A stretch of 64,000 bases of DNA from Rattus norvegicus (GCF_036323735.1 NC_086021.1:159870976-159934975), one strand, 5' to 3'; shown: positions 1-14,300, numbered from the stretch's first letter. A program made the numbers and translations. Notes: a model not told the origin generated them from the letters alone.

Positions 1-1099
1 CTTCCGTGAAGCTCTGTCTGCAATCCCTGTGGGCATGCCCCTGCACAGAGCTGGGCACCTCTGAGCACAGCTACCAACAGGGTAGTCTTGTGGGGCTCAT
101 AAAGAGTTCAGGGAGAGAAATCTCATGCAGGGACAGCATTTCTGGCACTGAAAAAAAAAAAAAAAAAGAAAGAAAACAAAAAACAAAAAACCACTGGAAA
201 GGAGCAACGCTGTGTGAAGATTAGAGCCAGGCCAGAGTCTCCTCAGATGGGGTCAGTGGCTATAGTGTGGCTGTACTTGGAAGAACTGATTAAACAGTAA
301 ACACATGCAGGCAGACGGTGTGCACCTGTAACCCCAGCACTAGAGAGGTAGAAAGTGAGTTCTAGACAAATCTAGGCAATTAGTAAAATCTTGTCTCAAA
401 AACTAAGGAAATATATGCAGGATAAGGGAATACAAGCATCTCAGTGTTAGACAAGAAAGATACAAGACGAAGGGAACTAAGAAAGCTAAAATGCAGTCCA
501 CAGGGTTCAGTCACACTTAAGACAGTTTGCACATACTGTGACTTTTAATTTAAATAGATACAATAAGTAAACAGAAGTGTAAGCATGTGCTTGCATCTCC
601 TAGCTTTGCCTCTGAGGAACCTGGTTAAGGGGTAGTCAGGAGGGTAAATGACAAAATACTCAGAAGCACGGAATACAGAAGGAGGCAAGGGCAGGGCACA
701 GATGTTTCAACTTCCAATATAGGCTAAAGAATAAAATCGGTTTATAATTCTAGGGAAGTCCCTTTGCAAGCAAAGTGCTTACCACTCAAGTACCCAGGGA
801 AACAGCCAGAGTGGCAGCACAGGACCAGAGCTAGGGACATGGAAACAGGCAGATCCCTGGGGTTCAAAGGCTGGGCAGCCCTGCCTGTCTGGATGGCTCC
901 AGAGAGCTGACCCTACGTTTGAAATCAAGTCTTCACCAGGCACACACCTTTGTATGAACACATAAAATGCTTAAAAGTAGGTATGACAGGTACCAGATAT
1001 TCTGTCTATACCCTGGAAGTTTGAGAACTAGTCAGGCCAAAGAAACTGACCGTGAGACTCATTTCCATCTTGCTTTTGGGAATCAATTTTCATAATTAC
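1..1099 (-). other. Apmap intron 8 (partial)
   Basis: This is intron between exon 8 and the missing terminal exon. It contains an A-rich run at 151-190 and a decayed B1-like SINE around 303-402. No exon matching the APMAP C-terminus was seen. Confidence 0.75.
303..402 (+). mobile_element. Decayed B1-family SINE
   Basis: It shows the B1 landmarks GTGCACCTGTAACCCCAGCA and a terminal CTTGTCTCAAAA with heavy divergence between them. Confidence 0.5.
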
Positions 1100-1292
1100 C
1101 TTAAAAATCATTCTCTTGATAAAAGGCTTGTCAGATAAGAAATCCAACATGGAAAACCCAGGGTTAGCACGAATGGTTGCAGCAGCAACCCAGTACCCGC
1201 CAGAGCTGCTGGGCCGGATATTGTCAGGAAATCCAGGCATGTTCTCCACAAACATGTCTGCCCCTCCTTTCATCAGGCCAGACACATAGACT
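1100..1292 (-). CDS. Apmap: Apmap exon 8
   Basis: The acceptor TTTTTCAG precedes 1292 and the donor GTAATT follows 1100. The 193 nt encode VYVSGLMKGGADMFVENMPG, then FPDNIRPSSSGGYWVAAATI and on to ...FIKRMIFK, ending in phase 0. The P-G-x-P-D-N-I segment is a family hallmark of the beta-propeller. The next exon is outside the window. Confidence 0.95.
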
Positions 1293-4200
1293 CTGAAAAA
1301 CATGCCCAAGTAAGCATTGAGAAATTAAAAAAAAGAAAAAAAAATTAAGGAAAAGTGTTTAGCCAAGCACAAAACTGGTCTTAGTTCACATATATGTCTG
1401 GAAAATAAAATACATCTATCTGTCCTAAGTGCAAACAAAACTGACGACAGATGTCTTAAGGACTAAACAGGCAGGAAGAACCGAAGCCTACCTTACAGGG
1501 AAAGAGACTGCTGGTGGCATGAAATCAAGGCACAATGTACTGTGACCTTCGCAAAGGCTGAGACATAAGCAAACCCAGTCTAACTTCAACTTTCTCATTA
1601 CAGACAGGGTGTGAAGCATCTCAGATATCTATTCACCTCATGTCTATCCAACCTCAGGCCATGGCAAGCTCCATCACACCATACACATACCTTCGTATCC
1701 TGGCCATAGCTGTCTCTGCCACCAGGACAAAGTCTTCCTCAGGAGACAGCTGAACTCCATTAGGGAACTGCAACTGGTCCAACAAAACCTTCACTTCTTT
1801 TGTCACGGTATCATACTCCAACAAGCTGTGGAAGGCCCAACATAACAGTCACAAGAGAGAAGAGCCCATGGTCTCTTGTGGGCTTGGGGAAAGGAACAGT
1901 GACTAGAGTGACAGAAGCCAAGCCAGCCATCTACGTGGCTGTGGTCCCAGGCTGGCTAGTACGGACCCTCCCAGTCTACAGCGGATCCCCTTGCTGACCA
2001 GAAAATTAGGTCAGCGCAGTGAGAGCCAGCACACCAGCGTTTAGAGGCATGGCCTGAAACCTAGGCCCACTGGTGGACTGTTGCAGTAGAATTAAAATAA
2101 ATGCTGTCTTTTATCCCGCACTAGGTCTGGCACTGCAGTGCCCCAAGACATCTGGTAGATAACTTCATCTCAGGCAGCAAAGCCTCTCACCCGCTCTGCT
2201 CCATCCCACATCACACTGCTGATGGCTACCCTCTGAGCCTGGCAACAATCTCTCTACCCATCTAGTTCTCAAGACAGGTTCCCACCATGCCAGACAGACA
2301 CATCCCAATTCCATGGCGGTCCAGTGTCTCCAGCCACCACACATTCTCTTGAATTCAATTAAATCACCACATGAAAGAACACACAACACAGTAACCTCTG
2401 ATCCAATTGATAAGATATAATTGCCCACCTAGACATACAAAGCCCTGTGTACATCCATCCCTTAAGAACATTCACAACAACCTGTAAATGTGCAGAGAGG
2501 ACTTAACATCTGCCTCCATGTTCTCTCACCTGCTTCTCCCTCTTTCACTCCAGTCTCCTCCTCCTCTCTAAACCTTTTCTCCCGCCCATCCTTCCTTCTC
2601 GTCCAATGACAGGCCTTGTTCTATCCTGTACCTGCCTTCACCTGCATAATGACATCATCCTACAGTGGACCTCACCCACTCTGTCTAGGACCACCCTCGT
2701 GATTAGACTTCATTTTATTTCCGGTGAAGAAGTGAGACCTTCCGGAGACACTAAGGTCTTATTCCTAGACACTATGAATAAGACCCTACTATGTGCTGAG
2801 ACCCTTCTATGGCTTCCAACAGAAACAAGGCCTGCTGCCACCACCTATGGCCAATCCCCTAATTGAAAGAAAGTCTGAAAGGAATACTTGCCGCCCATCA
2901 TCAGTGCCCTCCATCACCAGAAGCAGGTAGTCTCGTCTCTGCCACTTGCTGCTAGAATCCGTGAAATAAATCTTTCTCCCATCCCGAGTAATAGTGAGAT
3001 CATTCACAAAGGACATTTTCTTGCCCTCAATGGGAGTCTCAGAGGATAGCAGCAGTTTCACTGAACCTGAGGTTACAAAAAAAATTAAAGATTTACTGTC
3101 GCCTTAAGAATGTGTTTCTTGATAATTTCACAATGTTAATCAACACAACTGATGTCAAGAGAAAAAAACTAACAAGAGCTTTTCTATCCCCCAGTGAGCT
3201 CTTTTATCCCTCAGTTACCAGCTTTAGGTGATAATCTTGTGGGGGGTTTGGTTTGGGGTTTGTATTCTTAACTAAATTTTACTGAAGGCAGCATCCATCC
3301 TAAGGATGAAGAATACATTCTTTAATTGAGATCAACAAAATTAAAACAAAGCAAAACCTATTAAGAACAATATGTAAAAGTACCTAGTGCTATGTGTTAG
3401 CCCAGGTGAATAAACAATCAAGTATCCCATTTATCCACTTTTACTTTAAGCAGCAACAATAGTGAGTTTTCAAACTAGCCAGGAATGAGGAACACACTGC
3501 AGTTCTGGGTGTGAGAGGTAAGGTTAGAGAAGGGCTTGAACACAGTAACTGGAGGCCAGCTTGGGTAATACAATGAGACCTCCCAGCTCAAAATTCAAAA
3601 TTCAAACAACAGAAAGGATGTACATAGCGCCAAGCTTCCTATACACACTGTTGTTTGACCCTGTGCAAGAATCCACAGAAAAGATCCTTCTATGCTAAAT
3701 GGGAAAGCAGGAACAGAGAGGCTGAGTACCCTCCCTAGACATAACCAACAGAAAGCAGGGGCCAATCTGCAATGCCCATGGTCTAGCCCCACATACAGAT
3801 CCTGCATGGAGAGAGCACACAGCACATGTTGTAATACCAGTTCTGGTGGTATCATGACCAGTCACAAGAGAAAAGAGGAGAACTGCCTAAGGGGGAAAAG
3901 ATTCTCAGACAAGAGGATGAGAAGTCATGTTTACAAAATAACGCTTCTGAGAGGCAGTGGCTAAAACACAGATGCCCGAGAACCAAAGCAGGTTCCGAGA
4001 GGCAACTCTCTGGTGGCCAACACAGTATCTATACTGTGGGCAATACTTGTGGTGTTATTTAGTAAGAAAACACTGCAGTTGCCTGAAGACTATATTTAAC
4101 AATCTTATTAAACTTATTAAATCAGCGTTATGTGCACACTCTTTGAAAGATCTGAAAATATCAAAGAAACAAGTTGTAACATACGTTTCTGAGGATTCAC

Positions 4201-7200
4201 TTCGAACAGTCCCTTGTATGCATCAACCACAAAAAGAGTCCCGTTGGGTCCTACCCGGATGCCCAGGGGTCTCCCACAGGTAGGTTCATCATCTCGGGTT
4301 TCTAGGAAGATAAACGATAGGAATCGGCGGCTGCTCCAAGATTCTACCTGTGCCCTCTTCAGTGTCCAAGTATCTCTTCCATACCTCCCTAAACAGACAC
4401 CACGCTGGACAGAGCAAAAAGACCACAGCGTTAGAACCTGCCCTGCCTCAGCCTAGAGTCACTGCAAGGGGCTCAACATCAGTGCTTGACGTAGGTGCTA
4501 ACCAGTACACACTCACAGTGTGCTCACTACAGGGCTTACTGCACGCGCTACTGCACCACAGGGGTGCCCACTGTCCAGTGCTCAGTGTAGGTGCTGAGTG
4601 CAGGTGGAGTGGAGTGGAAACTCTTTAGTGTGAGCGTGGGTTACAAAGATGCCTGAAAAGGTTCTCCATAAACGTCAGCACAGACATCACAAAAGATGCA
4701 AGATGATTTTTTTATTTTGGTTTTTATATGTTTATGTTGTTTTTATTTTGAAACGAAAACATCTTTTTTTATAAAATGTCCCAGTTATCAAAAATGATAA
4801 TTAGGCTGTGTACCCTAGTGATAAAACAACTCCCTGGTCATCAGGTCCTAGATTCCACCCAGAGTACCACAAAAAAAATAAAATAAAATAAATAGAAATG
4901 TACAATGAGGGGCTGGAGAGATGGCTCAGTGGTTAAGAGCACCGACTGCTCTTCCTGAGGTCCTGAGTTCAAATCCCAGCAACCACATGGTGGCTCACAA
5001 CCATCTGTAATGGGATCTGATGCCCTCTTCTGGTGTGTCTGAGGGCAGCTACAGTGTACTCATATACAATAAAATAAAATCTTTAAAAAAAAAAAAAAAA
5101 AAGAAATGTACAATGAGTTAGTTAATTTAAAAAAAGTAAGAATCCTATGGACCAGTTTTTAAACAGTGAATTCTTCTGCTCATGCTTCCAAGGTGTGAAT
5201 GAGACTTGAGTGACATGACTGAAATCCCCAAGGAGCTACTAAAGAATCACATGTAAGCCCAGGACAGTCACCAAGGCCCCGCCTTTATATAAAGCAGCAC
5301 CCACATCCACAGCCATTAACAGTTGGATGAAGTTCCTGGAAGGCAACCAGAAACTGGGTGGGATGATGAGAGGATGTGGCAGCAGGAAGTACATGACCAC
5401 TGCCCAAGTGGACACTCCAAGGTCAGATGACATGGCAATAAAAAATGGAGGCAACACCAGTGCATGTCCTATCTGCCAAATCGTCAGCAGATCTCCAAAA
5501 GTGAAAACGACAGCTTTCCAAAGAAGTTTCAGCAACTTACTGCAAGGGCCCGAACCAAACCGGGCGATGGTCTCTATTTCTCCATTCTCCAGTTTTACAA
5601 CTCGGCCATCGGCTGTGCCAGTAAACAGCACATCTGTTTATGAAAACAAAAAGGGAAAAGATCATTACGGTGGAAAATGATGTAGAGGAAAAGGTTAAAC
5701 CCTTAAAATTTAAAGAAGCCAGCGGGTAAAGAGTAGGAGGTGGGAGCGGTGCACACCTTTAGTCCCAACACTAAGAAGTTAGAGGTGGACAAACCTGTGA
5801 GTATGAGGCCAGCCTAGTTTACAGAGTAAGCTCTGGACCACCAGCCTAGTTTACAGAGTAAGCTCCTGGACCACCAGCCTAGTTTACAGAGTAAGCTCCT
5901 GACCACCAGCCTAGTTTACAGAGTAAGCTCTGGACCACCAGCCTAGTTTACAGAGTAAGCTCTGGACCACCAGCCTAGTTTACAGAGTAAGCTCTGGACC
6001 ACCAGCCTAGTTTACAGAGTAAGCTCTGGACCACCAGCCTAGTTTACAGAGTAAGCTCCTGACCACCAGCCTAGTTTACAGAGTAAGCTCCTGACCACCA
6101 GCCTAGTTTACAGAGTAAGCTCTGGACCACCAGCCTAGTTTACAGAGTAAGCTCCTGACCACCAGCCTAGTTTACAGAGTAAGCTCCTGACTACCAGCCT
6201 AGTTTACAGAGTAAGCTCTGGACCACCAGCCTAGTTTACAGAGTAAGCTCTGGACCACCAGCCTAGTTTATAGAGTAAGCTCTGGACCACCAGCCTAGTT
6301 TACAGAGTAAGCTCCTGTACCACCAGCCTAGTTTACAGAGTAAGCTCCTGGACCACCAGCCTAGTTTACAGAGTAAGCTCTGGACCACCAGCCTAGTTTA
6401 CAGAGTAAGCTCCTGGACCATCAGCCTAGTTTACAGAGTAAGCTCTGGACCACCAGCCTAGTTTACAGAGTAAGCTCCTGTACCACCAGCCTACTTTACA
6501 GAGTAAGCTCTGGACCACCAGCCTAGTTTACAGAGTAAGCTCTGGACCACCAGCCTAGTTTACAGAGTAAGCTCCTGACCACCAGCCTAGTTTACAGAGT
6601 AAGCTCCTGGACCACCAGCCTAGTTTACAGAGTAAGCTCCTGACCACCAGCCTAGTTTACAGAGTAAGCTCCTGGACCACCAGCCTAGTTTACAGAGCAA
6701 GCTCCTGGACCACCAGCCTAGTTTACAGAGTAAGCTCCTGACCACCAGCCTAGTTTACAGAGTAAGCTCCTGACCACCAGCCTAGTTTACAGAGTAAGCT
6801 CCTGGACCACCAGCCTAGTTTACAGAGTAAGCTCCTGGACCACCAGCCTAGTTTACAGAGTAAGCTCCTGACCACCAGCCTAGTTTACAGAGTAAGCTCC
6901 TGGACCACCAGCCTAGTTTACAGAGTAAGCTCCTGGACCACCAGCCTAGTTTACAGAGTAAGCTCCTGACCACCAGCCTAGTTTACAGAGTAAGCTCCTG
7001 GACCACCAGCCTAGTTTACAGAGTAAGCTCCTGGACTACCAGCCTAGTTTACAGAGTAAGCTCTGGACCACCAGCCTAGTTTACAGAGTAAGCTCTGGAC
7101 CACCAGCCTAGTTTACAGAGTAAGCTCCTGACCACCAGCCTAGTTTACAGAGTAAGCTCCTGACCACCAGCCTAGTTTACAGAGTAAGCTCCTGGACCAC

Positions 7201-10200
7201 CAGCCTAGTTTACAGAGTAAGCTCCTGACCACCAGCCTAGTTTACAGAGTAAGCTCCTGACCACCAGCCTAGTTTACAGAGTAAGCTCCTGGACCACCAG
7301 CCTAGTTTACAGAGTAAGCTCCTGACCACCAGCCTAGTTTACAGAGTAAGCTCTGGACCACCAGCCTAGTTTACAGAGTAAGCTCCTGACCACCAGCCTA
7401 GTTTACAGAGTAAGCTCCTGACCACCAGCCTAGTTTACAGAGTAAGCTCTGGACCACCAGCCTAGTTTACAGAGTAAGCTCTGGACCACCAGCCTAGTTT
7501 ACAGAGTAAGCTCCTGACCACCAGCCTAGTTTACAGAGTAAGCTCCTGACCACCAGCCTAGTTTACAGAGTAAGCTCCTGGACCACCAGCCTAGTTTACA
7601 GAGTAAGCTCCTGACCACCAGCCTAGTTTACAGAGTAAGCTCCTGGACCACCAGCCTAGTTTACAGAGTAAGCTCCTGACCACCAGCCTAGTTTACAGAG
7701 TAAGCTCCTGGACCATCAGCCTAGTTTACAGAGTAAGCTCCTGGACCACCAGCCTAGTTTACAGAGTAAGCTCCTGACCACCAGCCTAGTTTACAGAGTA
7801 AGCTCCTGGACCACCAGCCTAGTTTACAGAGTAAGCTCCTGGACTACCAGCCTAGTTTACAGAGTAAGCTCTGGACCACCAGCCTAGTTTACAGAGTAAG
7901 CTCCGGACCACCAGCCTAGTTTACAGAGTAAGCTCCTGACCACCAGCCTAGTTTACAGAGTAAGCTCCTGACCACCAGCCTAGTTTACAGAGTAAGCTCC
8001 TGGACCACCAGCCTAGTTTACAGAGTAAGCTCCTGACCACCAGCCTAGTTTACAGAGTAAGCTCCTGACCACCAGCCTAGTTTACAGAGTAAGCTCCTGG
8101 ACCACCAGCCTAGTTTACAGAGTAAGCTCCTGACCACCAGCCTAGTTTACAGAGTAAGCTCCTGGACCACCAGCCTAGTTTACAGAGTAAGCTCTGGACC
8201 ACCAGCCTAGTTTACAGAGTAAGCTCTGGACCACCAGCCTAGTTTACAGAGTAAGCTCCTGGACTACCAGCCTAGTTTACAGAGTAAGCTCTGGACCACC
8301 AGCCTAGTTTACAGAGTAAGCTCTGGACCACCAGCCTAGTTTACAGAGTAAGCTCCTGGACTACCAGCCTAGTTTACAGAGTAAGCTCCTGGACTACCAG
8401 CCTAGTTTACAGAGTAAGCTCTGGACCACCAGCCTAGTTTACAGAGTAAGCTCTGGACCACCAGCCTAGTTTACAGAGTAAGCTCCTGGACTACCAGCCT
8501 AGTTTACAGAGTAAGCTCCTGGACCACCAGCCTAGTTTACAGAGTAAGCTCCTGGACCACCAGCCTAGTTTACAGAGTAAGCTCCTGGACCACCAGCCTA
8601 GTTTACAGAATAAGCTCTGGACCACCAGCCTAGTTTACAGAGTAAGCTCCTGGACCACCAGCCTAGTTTACAGAGTAAGCTCCTGGACTACCAGCCTAGT
8701 TTACAGAGTAAGCTCCTGACTACCAGCCTAGTTTACAGAGTAAGCTCCTGGACTACCAGCCTAGTTTACAGAGTAAGCTCCTGGACCACCAGCCTAGTTT
8801 ACAGAGTAAGCTCCTGGACTACCAGCCTAGTTTACAGAGTAAGCTCCTGACTACCAGAGCTACAAAGAGAAATCCTGTCTGTAGGGTGGAGGGGGATGTA
8901 AAGTAACAAAATTATGGGGGCTGACTATGGAGCTTCCTTGAAGGATGAAATTGGCCAAAGCTATACAAAGAGAAAGAGACAATAAGAACAGGCCTACGCA
9001 TGCTAAAGAAACTGAATAAATAATTAACAACAGTGCGATAAAAAGCATCAGTCTCCAGTGACTGGCTCACTGGTGAGCTCTACCTTAAAAAAGATCTCTT
9101 AAAATTTGCTTCAGAAGACAGAAGCTGAAATAATACTTAACTTAATTCTATTCTATGGGTCACAACTTCTGTATTATCCCTAATAGACACTAAGAGAAAC
9201 AGACCACAGACCACTATCCACAAACCCAGATGCAAAAGGTACCTCAAAAGAATGTATGATTCTAATGCTACAAGGTTCTGAAAAGGGCAAACAATGCAGA
9301 AATGTAAGTCACTAGGAGCCAAAAGTTAAAGAGGGAAGGAGAACCAGGGAAACTTTAGGACAGTAAAAATACCTTCAGTGATGGCGTTACAAATTTGTTC
9401 AAATCTAGGGTCTACAATGCCAAGAGTGACCCCTAATTAAAACCAACTGACAGTGGGAATAGCAGCACAGCTCTGGTAGATGACAGCAGTGAAAAGGCAA
9501 AACCTGCATGTTGAACCCAGTGCCCATTCTGGTAACATCTCTACTTTTTGCTCCATTATTAAAAATAGTTTGCTCTGATCAAAAGCCCACGGCTGAGAAG
9601 CTAGAAGTCCTAGAGAGGAACCAACTATTGTTTTGCTAAATAGAAATGGTGTCATACTGCCTTCTAAATATATGTTTATACATAGATCAGTGTTGCCCTC
9701 AGCCTTGGTCAGAGCTTTTCTTTGCAATGGGTGATGGCTAATGCCAACTCCAACTGGGCAAATTGTCACTGAGGATAAGTGACTGCCAAATGCTCAACCC
9801 TCAAAAGACATCCACATCACTGTCCCTCCAAGGCTCAGGAAACATCCCAGAAGAGGGGAACCAAAAGAATGTAAAAGCCACAGGATGAGAAAGAATGCTG
9901 TGAAACACTGTCTCATGCATGTGGCATGGCTGTTACATTCATGAACTCAGAAGCTATGGTGACCTGCACAGGAAGGAACCTGTCAACATTTCATCATGGA
10001 CTAAGGAGGAGGAGTAATTCCCTGAGGATATACTGCAATTAGTAGTTGCTGAGGAAGGAGAGTAGTTTTCTTCCGTGATCCAGCCAGTTACGCTGCCTGG
10101 TCCAGTAGATAACCCCCATGTACACTCTTGAAAGGAACCCTACTTATGCTCAGTGGGCCATTTAAAAGATAAATAAAAAGACAAAAACTGTGAAAATAGA

Positions 10201-11264
10201 TGACTTGGTAGGAAGAACAAAGTGTTGAAAGGGAGTGAAAATGAGTGAAAGAGGCTGAGAGGAAGAAAATGACAAAAATATGTGTATGTTTAAAATTATC
10301 AAAAATAATATGCAAAACAAACCATTTTGAACATTTCTGACAGTTAATAAAGTAGGTTTTATAATTTTGAGGGTAAAAGCATTGTCGTGATTCATTTTGG
10401 AGCCTTACTTGTAAAGAATTCACAACTCACTGTCTATAAACAATCCCTGCACTCTTGCTGCTCAAAGTGTTGATGTCAGTGGGAATAACTTCAGAGCTGG
10501 AAAACATGTTTAAAAATGGTTCACTTGAAAACAGACAAAGAGCGCTAATTGATGGTTGCTTTCCTAGCCCTTGTCCTGAGGCAGGCAGCACCTGCCAGGC
10601 TCCCCCAGGACACCGTGCAAACAAGGCTGCTGCAGCAAGAGCAGGTATCTGGGTGCCGACTTACGCTTCACATCCACAGGAACAGAAGCAGAGCGGCTGT
10701 CTTGGGTCCACAGCAGAGGTGTCACCCAGTACACAGCTGCTCAGTATGGAGAAAGGGAGAAGGCAGAGTGGGTGCACTCACCAAGGCAGCAAAGGCCATC
10801 AACCAACACTTACAAGTTCCAGTGGAAATGACAGTGGTGGCTCCTCACCACAACTGATGGAAGAAATGTACCAACCAATGCCAAGATCTTTTAAGAGAAA
10901 CAGAAGTTCTACCAAGAAGTATTTACTCTTACTGGGAAAAAATCTTTACTTCACAAGCCATATAACAAAGCAACAACTGTAGCAATGAGGAGCTGCTGGG
11001 TCTCAAGGGAAGAAACAGGTGCAGGACAAGAGTTTGTCGAACACTTGTGCAGCAGTGACCCTGGCCAGCTGAGAAACAAAACTAAGTGCACAGCACAAAA
11101 TGCCCACAGTCACTGCCCAGGTAACGTAATAAAATCAGGGCTGCAGCATTTCAAAGCTGCTACTCAGAAATCCTCACCCCAGTCCAGGTTTGCTCATCTC
11201 ATTAACTGTGTCCTTTCAATACATAGCTTACATCTCATCCCAATGAAACAAAACAAAACAAAAC

Positions 11265-11302
<38 letters not shown>

Positions 11303-14300
11303 CAGATTTACATTAGGCCCAATTCCTGTTTTCAGAAAACCCATCCTGAGATGGATGGGTTCTGAGAACCTCTATTGTTCACTTCAAAATAAAACCTGTG
11401 CAGAACAAAGACAAAGTGAGCAGAGAACTAGGGTGCTATCAAATCACACCTACCTAACTGCATAGATGAACACAATGGCAGTGTTTGCGTTTGCCTTTCG
11501 CCTCCTTACAATACTGAGCACAACAAAGTGTTCTGTAAAACTGAAAATCACCCAGTGCAGCTGGGCAGTGGTGGTGTACAGCTTTAATCCTAGCACACAG
11601 AATGCAGGAGCAAGCCCAGACCTCTGAGTTTAATACCTACTCTGTAGAACGAGTTCCAGTATAGCCAAGGCTACTCAGAAAAACATGTCTTGAAAGAAAA
11701 ACAAACAAACAAAACAACAACAAAAAACAAAAATGGAATGTATATCAGACAAAGAAGTATAGAGAGAGAGTTGCTCCCTTGAGACATTCACAGGTGAGAT
11801 TCAAGGCCAGAGCTCCCCTACCTGGGAGCTGTGTCCCACTGCAGCTACTCTCACAGAACCCACCACCCTGAGAAACATTAGCAACCTGGAAATCAGGTCC
11901 CCTGATTTACTTACCCCCAATATTTACTATGGATTCTGGTCCGTTAAGTTGGTTTTCAAATAGCCTTTCTGCTTGTCGCAACTTCGTATTTGGTTGCAGA
12001 ACACCAAACATGAAAGGGGGTTCTTTGAAGCTGTAAAATAACACAATTGCAGTATTTTGTATATAAAAATATTTATGAAAAAAATGTTTCCTGAGGACCC
12101 GTGGCATGTCTAACTCCCTGTTCTGACACACAGAATACATTCCCAAAACATCCTTGAATGCCAGAAATCTAAAGGTTAAGGGGAAAACTTCAAGACTATC
12201 AGAAAAAATTATAGTAGGAAATAATTAACAAAAACACTGCAAGTCCCCACACCCCAGACACCCTGAGGGTCTCATCACCATTAGGGCCTCAAGACAATGA
12301 AACATCCTCACAATCTCTGATGCAGACAGCCCTATAACTAGTTCTCTAAGTAGTACTGTGTGCCTGGCATGGAGGGAGCCCTGTTGACCTTCCACAGCAA
12401 CCAGCTTCTTGTTTCACACGTATTGGTAAGAAAGGAAGCCAGTCTGGAATAGCATCCAGTGCTCAGGACCTCACACAGGTATACTCCGCTGAGCCCTAGA
12501 CCATCCTCCCCTCCCAAAGTAAGTCAAGCAACTTTCCTCCCAACTCATTCCCACCCACAGGCAAAGGTGCCATAGCTGCCAGCTACCGCTGAGGCCACTT
12601 TTAAGAAGACATGATTGGACCTTCCTCCCAGGTCCTCTGCTGCCCTCTGCCCTCACCAGTACCTTCTCTCCTCTGTTTCTTCACCCCTACAGTCTATTCT
12701 CAATCAAGCGCCCCACTTCGCTCTACAGTATCTATCCACTGATGCAAACGCTCCATCTCACTCAGAACCAAAGTCCTTGCAGTCACTTCTTATGCTGCCC
12801 AGTCTGGCCCTACACTACCCAGTCCAGTCCTGTTACCTCTCCCGTTTTGTTGTTTCTTCTGCTCCCCATCCCAACTCCCACCCCTTGTAGGGTCTTGGGT
12901 ACTAGGTATTTTTGGTCTTTAACATTAACTCTCTCACAAGCTCCTCTTTCCTACTTGTTCAAGCCAATGCTGAGCACCCAAGTTAAAGTTTGCTGCCTCC
13001 CTGGGCCTGGCCCTGTCCTTGCTCTAATCTTCCCTTTGCACTTCATTGTCTCATGTACTTCTAGATTTGTTTCTCTGGTGTGTTTACTGTTGGCCCTGTC
13101 TTAGGGTTTTACTGCTGCAAGCAGACACCATGGCCAATACAACTCTTATAAAGACAACGTTTAATTGTGCCTGGCTTACAGGCTCATAGGTTCAGTCCAT
13201 TATCATCAAGAAAGGGATATGGCAGCATCCAGGCAGGCATGGTGCAAGAGAAGCTGAGCGTTCTACATCTTCATCTGAAGGCGGCTAGGGGAAGACTGAC
13301 TTCCAGGCAGCTAGGGTGAGGGTCATAAGCCCACCCCCACAGTGACACACCTACTCCAACAGGGTCACATTTTCTAATAGTGCCACTCCCTGGGCCAAGC
13401 ATATACAAACCATCACAGGTCCCCTGAGAAGGGATGTTGTGTAGATAAGGAGTCCCTTCCTATTTCCCTCTGCTATATCCCAAGAACATGGCCAGCAGGC
13501 AGTTCCTAATGCACACCGATAGGGAGGAGGAAGATATTTCCCAACCTCCTCACAACCTTGCCATTCAGCAAAGCAGTTTCCTAGCCTGATCATGAGTGGG
13601 AAGAAGGGGATTAGGGGTGGGGGTGGGGGGATAAAAAACTCTCTATTCTGCCTACCTGTCAGTTCATGACAATGTACTTTACTCCCTGGTACCTCTTCTA
13701 CACTACACTCAGATTAAATTCTCTCTCTTACCCTCTGCCCTGGCTCCCAAGTGTGGCATTCCTCCAGCCATAAAGTCAAACCCTTTTAGCTTAACCAAGA
13801 AACTTTAGGTGGGGTAGTAAGTAGCCTACCTGCTTTGGCCAAGGAATTTAGTTCTGACTCTGGCAAGCCCAACCACCAAGCTGAGTGTGCAAAGCAAACC
13901 ACGTTTGAGCATAAAGCCAATGCCAGAGACACTCAACCCTCCCCACCTTGGTTTAAATCCTTCCACTCAGGAAGTTCTGCCCACAGGCAACCTGAGAAAA
14001 ATCTCAGTAGGAAGACATCAGGAAAATGTAGAGCCAGGGATAAGTGGCTCGTGCCATCATCACAGCACTCCGGAGGCTAAGGCTGGGCATTGTCAGAAGC
14101 TTGAGGCCAGCCTGGGCTACAAAGGGAGACTGTGTCTCAAGAGGTGGAGGACAGGGACAGTCAGACTTGGATGCAAATAGAAAGAGCAGGCAAGCAAGGT
14201 CCTCATGGTAGTAGTTGGCAGCAGAGGACAGCCACCGAGAAGCCCAAATCAGACAGTGTCTTAGGGCCTTACCTTGATAGTCGGGCCACAGTACTCATTA

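Larger units (their letters stand above)
8891..11914 (-). other. Apmap intron 3, 5' portion
   Basis: Largely unique sequence. It contains a (GA)n tract at 11268-11302 and a B1 at 11557-11727. I saw no further exons; open frames here lack similarity to anything I recognise. Confidence 0.6.

Noticed and set aside
1..1099. Search for the last Apmap exon
   Set aside because: No stretch encoding the conserved APMAP C-terminus was found; it must lie left of the window.
5239..5540. Hydrophobic extension of Apmap exon 4 as a possible alternative C-terminus
   Set aside because: The frame simply reads through the donor into the intron; the conserved protein continues in exon 5 with correct phase.
5809..8853. 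A regular array of short repeats, superficially like CRISPR
   Set aside because: Units are contiguous with no unique spacers, they derive from a B1 SINE, and the host is a mammal.
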